From: Akebia trifoliata
Lineage: Eukaryota; Streptophyta; Magnoliopsida; Ranunculales; Lardizabalaceae
Assembly (NCBI GenBank): GCA_017979445.1
Contig: CM030714.1
Span: forward strand, 19,909,405-19,973,404
DNA: 64,000 bases
Direction: 5' to 3'
Shown here: piece after piece, positions 56,677-64,000 of the stretch
How positions within the stretch are numbered: the stretch's first letter is position 1
Layout: each line of letters begins with the position of its first letter
The notes under the pieces: generated by a model
The model's input: the letters and a program-made list of their open reading frames with translations, nothing else
What the model was told of the DNA's origin: nothing
Database searches by the model: none
Translations under genes and position numbers: made by a program

Positions 56677-57900
56677 CAAAGATTATGATTCATAACCTCA
56701 AAGCATGCCACAAATTCAATATCCATAGTGGATGAAACAGTAATGTTCTATTTCATGCTCCTCTATGAGATAGCTCCTCTTACTAGTAGAAATATAAAAT
56801 TTGATGTAGATTTTCCACTATCAGAGCATCCGATAAAATTTGAATCCGAGTATCCGATTACCTCTAGATGATCTGATCTCTTGTAAGTTAGCATATAGTC
56901 CTTCGTCCCTTGTAGATACCTCATAATATTTTTTATAACTTTTCAATGATCTATTCTCCTTTGATATTTTCCTAACATTCCTACTACAAAACTGATATCT
57001 AATTTGGTATAGGTCTGAACATACATCAAACTCCCAATAACTGAAGTGTATGGAATATTCTTCATCTGCTCCCTTTTTAAATTATTCTTATAACTTTTCT
57101 AAGACAACCCCAAGAATCCTTAAGATTGATTCTTAGGGATTTCTATGCCAATGCTATATGTTGCTTCACCTATATCAACCATCCTAAAATTCTTAGTTAG
57201 ATAATTCTTTGTTTCGCACAACAAGCCAAAATCACTAGTAGCTAACAAAAATATCATTTACATATAGAACTAATATAATAAACTTGCTCTCATTGATCTT
57301 TAGATATATATATTGGTTAACAATGTTTTCCTTAAATCCAAAAGAGGTAATGGTATCATTAATGTTTATGTACCATTACTTTGAAGCTTGTTTAAGTCTG
57401 TAAATGAATTTCTTAAGTCTATAGCCTAATTTCCTTTTTTTGTGAATCCTTCAAGTTGTTCCATATAGATTTCTTCATCTAAACTCTCATTTAAGATAGT
57501 TATTTTCACATCCATCTGGTATAACTCCAAATCATAATGAGCCACCAATGCCATAATAATTCTAAGTGAGTTTTTATTTGAAATTAGAGAAAAAATCTTA
57601 GTATAAGCAATGTTTTCCTTTTGAGTAAAATCTTTGGCAATAAGTCTGACTTTAAATCGTTCGATATTACCTTTTGCATCGTATTTGATTTTGAAAACTC
57701 ACTTACAATCAACTTTCTTATATTTAGGAAACAATTCGACAAGATCTCAAACATAGTTCTAGTTCATACATTTTATTTTTTCTTTTGTGACATTTATCCT
57801 CTTGATAAAATCATCACTTTCCATTACTTGTGAAAATATAATTGACTATTTATTTATCCTAATATCAAAGTCAGATTCTTGTAGATACACCATATAATCA
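56677..57900 (-). pseudogene. Copia reverse transcriptase and N-terminal RNase H
   Basis: Conceptual minus-strand translation shows RNase H parts (TVSSTMDIEFVACFEV near 56715-56765), the linker GYSDSNFIGCSDSGKS (near 56835), the IPYTSVIGSLMYVQT block (near 57010-57055) and the RT catalytic box near 57253-57264, which reads YVND instead of the YVDD of active copia elements. Stops follow soon after this box. The gene is dead. Confidence 0.82.
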
Positions 57901-58083
57901 TCTGAAATGACAGGTCTTCTTACTCTTAGAGATCTTCTCAAAACTACCGGTGGTGAATCTTTCATTACAATGGTTGAGTTTTGATGGAGTGGTGAACCAA
58001 TTTGCTCAAACTATTGTCCATTCTCATCAAGTTGTTGAACATCTTGAGAGGTGGTATGATATCCACTCTTATTTCTTCGAAAG

Positions 58084-58527
58084 TTATTTTACGTGGTTCA
58101 ATACTCCAACTAATCTTACCATTTTTAAGGAATCTGCATTTCTGGTGTCAACTATTCTCGTATTGTGGTTAGGACAATAGAATTTGTATCCTTTAGAATT
58201 TTCAAGATAACCAACAAAATATCTAGATATAGTTTTGGGATCTAATTTCCTTTCTTGTGGGTTATGGATTCTTGTTTCCGTTGGGTAGCTCCAAATATGT
58301 AAATGTCTTAAACCAAGTTTTCTATCGGTCCATAACTCGAATGGAGTTTTAAGAACTACTTTACAGGGAACTCTGTTTAAGATGTACATTACGATTTTTA
58401 ATAATTTTCTCCATAAGAATTCTAAAATTGTTGAATCACTCAACATACTCCTAACCATGTCCATAAGTGTACGATTATACCATTCATCTACACTATTTTG
58501 TTGAGGTATTCCAGATATTGTATGCAC
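58084..58527 (-). pseudogene. Copia integrase, catalytic C-terminal part
   Basis: 147 open residues: SGIPQQNSVDEWYNRTLMDM (family form: T-P-Q-Q-N-G-V-A-E-R-x-N-R-T; catalytic glutamate in VDE), VRSMLSDSTI, YILNRVPCKVV, TPFELWTDRK and RYFVGYLENSKGYKFYCPNH. These are consecutive copia integrase blocks. Upstream parts (58528-59190) are frame-broken but keep DNA-level continuity. Confidence 0.9.
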
Positions 58528-59189
58528 AAATACTTAGCTTTTCTAAGAGTTTAGTAAAAGGGCCAGAGTTCTGATCTGATTCATTAAATCTACCATAATA
58601 TTCACCTCTTTTATTTGACTTAACTATTTTAACCTTCCTGTTTAACTGTCTTTCTACCTCACTTATAAATATCTAGAGGATATCCACAAATTGAGATTTT
58701 TCATAAATTAGATAGATATAATCAAACCTAGAGAAATCATTTATATAGGTGATGAAATACCTTTCTCCACTCAAATATGTAGTAGGAAAATGTCCACAAA
58801 TATTAGCGTGTATGATCTCAAAAAGTTATTTACTTCTTGTGGTTCTTTTCTTAGTATGTCTAGTTTGCTTTCCTTTAATGCAATTTATGCATACCGAGAA
58901 ATTTGTGAAATCCAAATTGTCTAAAACTTTGTCTTTCATTAATCTTTCTATCCTAACTCTAAAGATGTGTCCCAACGTTTATGCCACAAGATTGAGAAAT
59001 TTTTATTAATCAAGCCACATTTTAAATCATTATTTGAATACAAGGAAACTAAAAGATTGGACATAATCATAATTTAGATTTATTTTATATAAATCATTAA
59101 TTAAAATCTCAAATCTAACTAAAACTAAATGAATAAACAACTTTAATTTTCTACATTTAGAAAAAACTGAATAATCCAAACTATTCAAT
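58528..59189 (-). pseudogene. Copia integrase N-terminal part, frame-broken
   Basis: Lies between protease and integrase core. Minus strand keeps scraps such as a zinc-binding CxxC-like CINCIKGKQT block (about 58855-58885). No frame runs through it. Confidence 0.6.
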
Positions 59190-59425
59190 CTATATAAGAG
59201 AAATTAAATTCCTAGATATGGTGGGAACATAAAAAGTACTCTCTAGATCCATTTGATGATTAATCTCCAATACCAAGCGATAGGTCCTTATAGCTAGCAC
59301 TTGTACTCCGAGACTGTTTCTCATGAAGATAGATCTTTCACTTTGCATTGGTTTCCTACGTGAAAGGAATCCATACATCGAATTCATAATGTGAGTTGTG
59401 GCTCCAGAATCAATTCCCCAAGTGT
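59190..59425 (-). pseudogene. Copia protease, cut by element E
   Basis: TWGIDSGATTHIMNS carries the retropepsin active-site motif DSGAT of copia; the chain goes on FLSRRKPMQ, LAIRTYRLVL and STFYVPTISRNLISL. The open frame extends upstream into LTR E and gains an ATG there (59492), making a 100-codon chimera by chance. Copia gag is not in the window. Confidence 0.88.
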
Positions 59426-61088
59426 TGAAAGCGCCCTCGATCCGCGGGGTGTGCGGATCCTCTTTTGACCTTTGAGGTTTGGGAGTCGCCACCTAGTTAC
59501 TATGGTCTAGGAATCGAATTTTGACTCTAAAAGACAAATAAATTAATCTACGAAAGAAAAATACGGGTCCAAGGATCACGTTACGGGGTTGGAAGGTGTT
59601 AGGTACCAATCCCGCCCGGTAAACGTCGATCTTTACTAATTCCCAAATAAAACTACATTGCTAACAAGACCTAAATAATAATAAAAAAATAAAAATACTC
59701 ACCTTTGAACGCAACGACTTTATCCCCTCAGATCTGATAGAATAGCTCCTTGTATAGTATTCCTCGCTTTGTTCTGTCTATGGATTTGATCTCTGAGCTC
59801 AGAGGCAATGTATCTCTTTCTTCGATCTGGATTCTTCGAATTTGTTATGGATTTTGGAGATTTTTGAAGGGTTTCTAAGTATTTTTTAAGCTAAAATCGA
59901 AGTATGGGTGTTAGGTAAGGAGTTGGGACTTCAAAATTAGGATTTATGGGAGGCTAGGGAAGCTTTTTGACCTACTTCTCTTAGGATTTATTATTTGATA
60001 CGAAAATAGGGTGTGGAGGCTTCTATATATAAAGTTTTTTATAAGAATTAGGGTTTGATTAGGGTTTCTTTTAGGGTTTTAATTAGGATTTTAACTTTAG
60101 TCTTATGAGATTGACTTAGTCTTTAGGATTTTAATTTAGGGTTTTGACTTTAGTCTTATGAGATTGACTTGATTAGTTTTTTATTAGGGTTTTGACTTTA
60201 GTTGTATGAGATTGACTTTAATACTTTAACTTTAGTCTTTCTTGGTTGACTTTTAGTCTTACTTGATTGACTTTAGGATTGAATTTAGTCTTACTTGATT
60301 GACTTTAATTTTTGGAGAGCCCCCTTTTATTATATCTTTAATTCTTTGGGCCCCCAAATGGAGGGGTCTTTGAATAAATATCCTAACAACCATCAACAAT
60401 TTTGCCTGAAAGCCTGATTGATCGATTTTTTGGTTTAAAATTTTAAATAAATTTTATTAATGTTTCACTTTACATTATTTAATATTTTATTTATTAATTT
60501 CAAAATTTTTAATTATTAAAATTGTAAAATTACTGTTTTGCCCTTGGAGAGGACTTTTTACGTTTTAAGTCATTTTTCAATGTTTCAGGATGTTTTAGAA
60601 TCGATTTTTCATAAGGAATTCAATGAAAATATTGGTTTGTATCATTTATAAAAAATTTTGTGTGAAATGGTCGTGAACTTTATGAGGGGTATTTTCGTAA
60701 TTTTATCGAATTATGTGAAAATTGGCAAAATAATTTATTTAGTTTCGATTTGTTATTTTATGTGTTTGAATGGGTTTTCCTAAGCGTAACGTAGGCTCTA
60801 GGGATGTTTTAAGATTAGGGGTATTTTGGTAATTTGATCATTTTTTAGTGATTTTTATCGTAAAGCTTCTTTTTGTCTGCAAGATGATGATTTCTATGTT
60901 TCTAGGGTCGTATTTTCCTAGCCTAGCGTGGTTTCTACAGCTTTGTTAGTTCGAGATACCTCATCCGGATTTTTGAAACACATCTAGTAACAAAATAAAG
61001 TAATGGAATAAACATCCATCATTGGGAATCGTTGCGATCGAGTTGAGGAGTTGATTAATCAGGCAAATGCAAAAATGGGGTGTCTACA
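59426..61088 (-). mobile_element. Family-1 3' LTR (E), minus strand
   Basis: Plus-strand ends TGAAAGCGCCCTCGATCC and GGGGTGTCTACA. The purine tract on its right side (61089-61100) marks it as the 3' LTR of an element running to the right. Shares with B a ~125-bp segment (about 60310-60440) missing from A, C and D. The outer flank is AGTGT, the expected target duplication; its partner would be beyond 64000. Stem-loop near 59585-59613 with one mismatch. Confidence 0.92.
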
Positions 61089-61439
61089 GATGCCCCTCTT
61101 CGGCAGAGGGTTGACGCAAACTAGATAGCAAATCTATTTTGGTAGATAGTGCGATATCCGAATGCCAAAGCTAATGACAGTTCATTTTGCTGCCTGATTT
61201 AGCAATTCGTCAAGATGTTCAGATCCTTGAGCGTAAAACTTTCCCCGAACTAAAAAGTTGTCAAGTCATCGAACGAGAACTCTCATTGACAGTGTCAGAT
61301 CCTTGAATTTAAAAAAATTCTCCTTGATTAATATGTGCAAGTGTGTACACTTGATCTGAGATAAATCTGAGAGGGTTTCAACAAAATCTGAGCATAAATT
61401 GAGTATAACTGAGCATAAATTTAGCATAATCTGAGCATA

Positions 61440-62635
61440 AAAAAGTTGAATGTCTTACTTTACCTACCCTGGGTGAAAGAGTAATGAATATTTTTTTTTT
61501 AGGGAGTCCTACTCTACCTACCCTGGGTGAAAGAGTAATGAACTAAGCTTTTTGGGAGTCCTACTCTACCTGTCCAAGGTGAAAGAGTAATGAACTAATT
61601 TTTTTTGGAAAGTTTTACTCTGCCTACTCGGAGTGAAAGAGTAATGAACTAATTTTTTGGGAGTCTTACTCTACTTGCCCATGGTGAAAGAGTAATGAAC
61701 TAATTTTTTGAGAGTCTTACTCTACTTGCCCAGGGTGAAAGAGTAATGAACTAAGTTTTTTGGGAAGTTCTACTCTACTTACTCGGAGTGAAAGAGTAAT
61801 GAACTAAGTTTTTTAGGAGTCCTACTTTACCTGCCCAGGGTGAAAGAGTAATGAACTAATTTTTTGGGAAGTTCTACTCTACCTACTCGGGGTGAAAGAG
61901 TAATGAACTATTTTTTCTAGGAGTCCTACTCTACCTGCCCAGGGTGAAAGAGTAATGAACTAATTTTTTGGGAAGTTCTACTCTACCTACTCGGGGTGAA
62001 AGAGTAATGAACTATTTTTTTTGGGAGTTCTACTCTACTTACTCGGGGTGAAAGAGTAATGGACTTATTTTCTAGGAGTTCTACTCTACCTACTCAGGGT
62101 AAAAGAGTAATGAACTATTTTTTCTGGGAGTCCTACTCTACATACTCGGGATGAAAGAGTAATGAACTATTTTCGGGAGTTCTACTCTACCTACTCGGGG
62201 TGAAAGAGTAATGAACTATTTTTTCTGGGAGTCCTACTCTACCTACTCACAGTGAAAGAGTAATGAACTTTTTTCTAGAGTTCTACTCTACTTACTCGGG
62301 GTAAAAGAGTAATGAACTATTTTTTCTAGGAGTCCTACTGTACCTACTCGGGGTGAAAGAGTAATGAACTTTTTTTGGGAGTTCTACTCTACCTACTTGG
62401 GGTGAAAGAGTAATGAACTATTTTTTCTGGGAATCCTACTCTACCTACTCAGGGTGAAAGAGTAATGAACTTTTTTCGGGAGTTCTACTCTACCTACTCA
62501 GGGTGAAAGAGTAATGAACTATTTTCGGGAGTTCTACTCTACCTACTCGGGGTGAAAGAGTAATGAACTATTTTTTCTGGGAGTTCTACTCTACATGCTC
62601 GGGGTGAAAGAGTAATGAACTATCTAAGTAAAATC
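61440..62635 (-). repeat. ~55-60-bp tandem array in element E, about 21 units
   Basis: Plus strand unit: TTCTACTCTACCTACTCGGG plus GTGAAAGAGTAATGAAC and a variable TTTTTTCTGGGAG spacer; reverse complement of the array at 16346-17445. Units in the right part are more uniform than those on the left. Confidence 0.92.
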
Positions 62636-62639
62636 TGAG

Positions 62640-63150
62640 AAAACCCTCAGCGGTATCTGGCTAAGCATAATCCGAGAAAGCCCTCGGTGGCAACTGGCTG
62701 AGCATTATCCGAAAAAATCCTTGGTGGCAATTGGTTGATCATAATCCGAGCAAACCCTTGGCGGCATATGGCTGAGCATAATCAGAGCAAACCCGCGGCG
62801 GCATCTGGCTGGGTATAATCCGAGCAAACCCTTGGCGACAACTAAGCAAAATCCAAGATAACCCTTGGTGGCAACTGAGCAAAATCCAAGTTAACCCTTG
62901 GCGGCAACTGAGCAAAATCAAAGATAACCCTTAGCGGCAACTTACCAAAATCAAAGTTAACCCTTGGCAGCAACTGACCAAAATCAAAGTTAACCCTTGG
63001 CGACAACTGAGCAAAATCCAAGATAACCCTTGGTGGCAGCTGAGCAAAATCCAAGTTAACCCTTGCCAGCAACTGAGAAAAATCCAAGATAACCCTTGGC
63101 GGCAACTGAGCAAAATTCAAGTTAACCCTTGGCGGCAATTGAACAAAACT
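62640..63150 (-). repeat. 33-bp tandem array in element E
   Basis: Plus strand unit: CCTTGGCGGCAACTGAGCAA followed by AATCCAAGTTAAC; about 10 clean copies at 62845-63150 and more diverged, longer units at 62640-62845. Open frames on the minus strand through it are by-products. Confidence 0.92.
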
Positions 63151-64000
63151 GGTTGAGGAATGAATGACTTTTGGGAAAGAATGAATGAATTTGGAGAAGA
63201 CTCATTAAAATGAATCAGGGGACGAACAAATCTGGAAGAATCTGGAAGAGAATGATCGAATCTAAGAATGAATGGATCTGAAAAAGAATCTGGGAATGAA
63301 AGAATGTCATATCTCCTAATGAGTTATTAGTTAATCTCTGGGCACAGTCAAATGTGAGATCCGAAGTGCTTTTGTCTTTTTACCTCAAGGTTTTATCCAA
63401 AAGTTTTTTTAAAACCCAAGTTTTTATTTCTTTTGAACCTCAAGGGTTTTTCAAAAAATTGTTATCACGAGGGTAACCTTAAGTTTGGAGTTCCCCTTAT
63501 CTTTTAGGATTAACATTGCTCAAAAATAAAATGCCCCTAGTTTGACAATAAACATGGCATTGAAGATGATGCAAAAATTAAAAAAAGCCCTTAGTATAAA
63601 GGGGGAGACTACATATTTAGAGGAAAAAGAAAATGCCCCTTGTATGAAGGTTTGAAATATTTGATTACCACAAGCGCAATAAAGATCTAACTTTTAATTT
63701 TGATTAATTTTATTGAAGATTTTGAGTCAGGCTCAAGAGAACAAAATATTTCCTTTTGAGACTCATAATATAATTCACCTTTCTCTCCCTTGGTTTACTT
63801 GGAGAAGTAAAAAATTTCAGATCGATCGTAGACAAGATACTTGTGGCTTTTGAGTCTGTGCTTGATTTAAGCTAAGTATTGAACTTGATTATTCAAACTT
63901 CTGATGTTTCAGCTCGGACTGCTCTTAGTTTTTCTTTTGTTTTGCTTTGTTACTCTAACTTTTGCCTAGATTGCCTTTTCAGATTTTCAAACTAGCGGCA

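Larger units (their letters stand above)
52870..59425 (-). mobile_element. Ty1/copia retrotransposon, truncated and interrupted, minus strand
   Basis: Leftward order on the minus strand: protease (59425), integrase, RT, RNase H, polypurine tract, 3' LTR. PR-IN-RT-RH is the copia order. A solo family-2 LTR (54062-56676) splits RNase H, and a family-1 element starting at 59426 removed the gag and 5' LTR side from view. It ends within about 200 bp of the ACC synthase stop codon, tail to tail with the gene. Confidence 0.9.
61089..64000 (-). mobile_element. 3' internal region of family-1 element E
   Basis: Reverse complement of 14950-17875 in element A-C, in the same order: purine tract, spacer, ~57-bp array, 33-bp array, ATTCATTC repeat, spacer (63310-63940, the counterpart of about 15085-15700), then the ~65-bp repeat at the window edge. 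No coding sequence is reached before the window ends. Confidence 0.9.

Noticed and set aside
61440..62640. CRISPR-like array (regular repeats with spacers)
   Set aside because: Plant DNA; the 'spacers' are variable T-runs, not unique sequences, and the array lies inside an LTR retrotransposon.

Overview
This window is plant nuclear DNA, most likely from a eudicot with a repeat-rich genome. Evidence: an intron-containing 1-aminocyclopropane-1-carboxylate synthase (ACC synthase, ACS) gene, a broken class IV homeodomain-leucine zipper (HD-ZIP IV) gene copy, Ty3/gypsy and Ty1/copia LTR retrotransposons with plant-type termini, a tRNA-derived SINE and several MITE-like hairpins. The species cannot be named from the sequence. 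Only one gene looks intact: the ACC synthase (four exons, 49923-52679, + strand, 485 codons). Almost everything else is transposon or transposon debris.

Layout. 1-5.9 kb: minus-strand, stop-riddled Ty3/gypsy gag-pol plus a tandem-repeat leader. 5.9-19.7 kb: a plus-strand LTR element (family 1) with two LTRs, little coding sequence left (integrase piece), a 1.3 kb A-rich tract, two large tandem arrays before the 3' LTR, and a reverse-oriented solo LTR of the same family inserted inside it with a 5-bp target duplication. 19.7-23.7 kb: an inverted family-1 fragment, satellites and a minus-strand family-2 LTR with primer-binding site. 23.7-36 kb: AT-rich intergenic DNA with a CACTA-like end, an LTR-like fragment, a LINE RNase H scrap, SINEs, MITEs and minisatellites. 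36-40 kb: a repeat with captured-looking pyrimidine-rich leader, and a putative long minus-strand LTR carrying a MITE with a 9-bp target duplication. 40.5-44.4 kb: the 5' half of a minus-strand family-1 element. 44.4-45.25 kb: HD-ZIP IV pseudogene. 45.26-47.6 kb: 3' end of a family-2 element. 47.8-49.2 kb: second copy of the captured-leader repeat and two hairpin elements. 49.8-52.9 kb: ACC synthase. 52.9-59.4 kb: minus-strand copia element, split by a solo family-2 LTR and cut off on the right by a family-1 element that runs off the window (59.4-64 kb).

How it fits together. The nesting order can be read from target-site duplications and interrupted reading frames: copia came before the solo LTR (CAAAG duplication) and before the family-1 insertion at 59426; the plus-strand family-1 element came before the solo LTR inside it (ATTAT duplication). 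The observation I find most worth pursuing is a stem-loop near the 3' end of the LTRs. A conserved 13-nt loop is closed by stems that differ in sequence between LTRs of two families but still pair perfectly, which points to a selected RNA structure in the transcript leader or tail.
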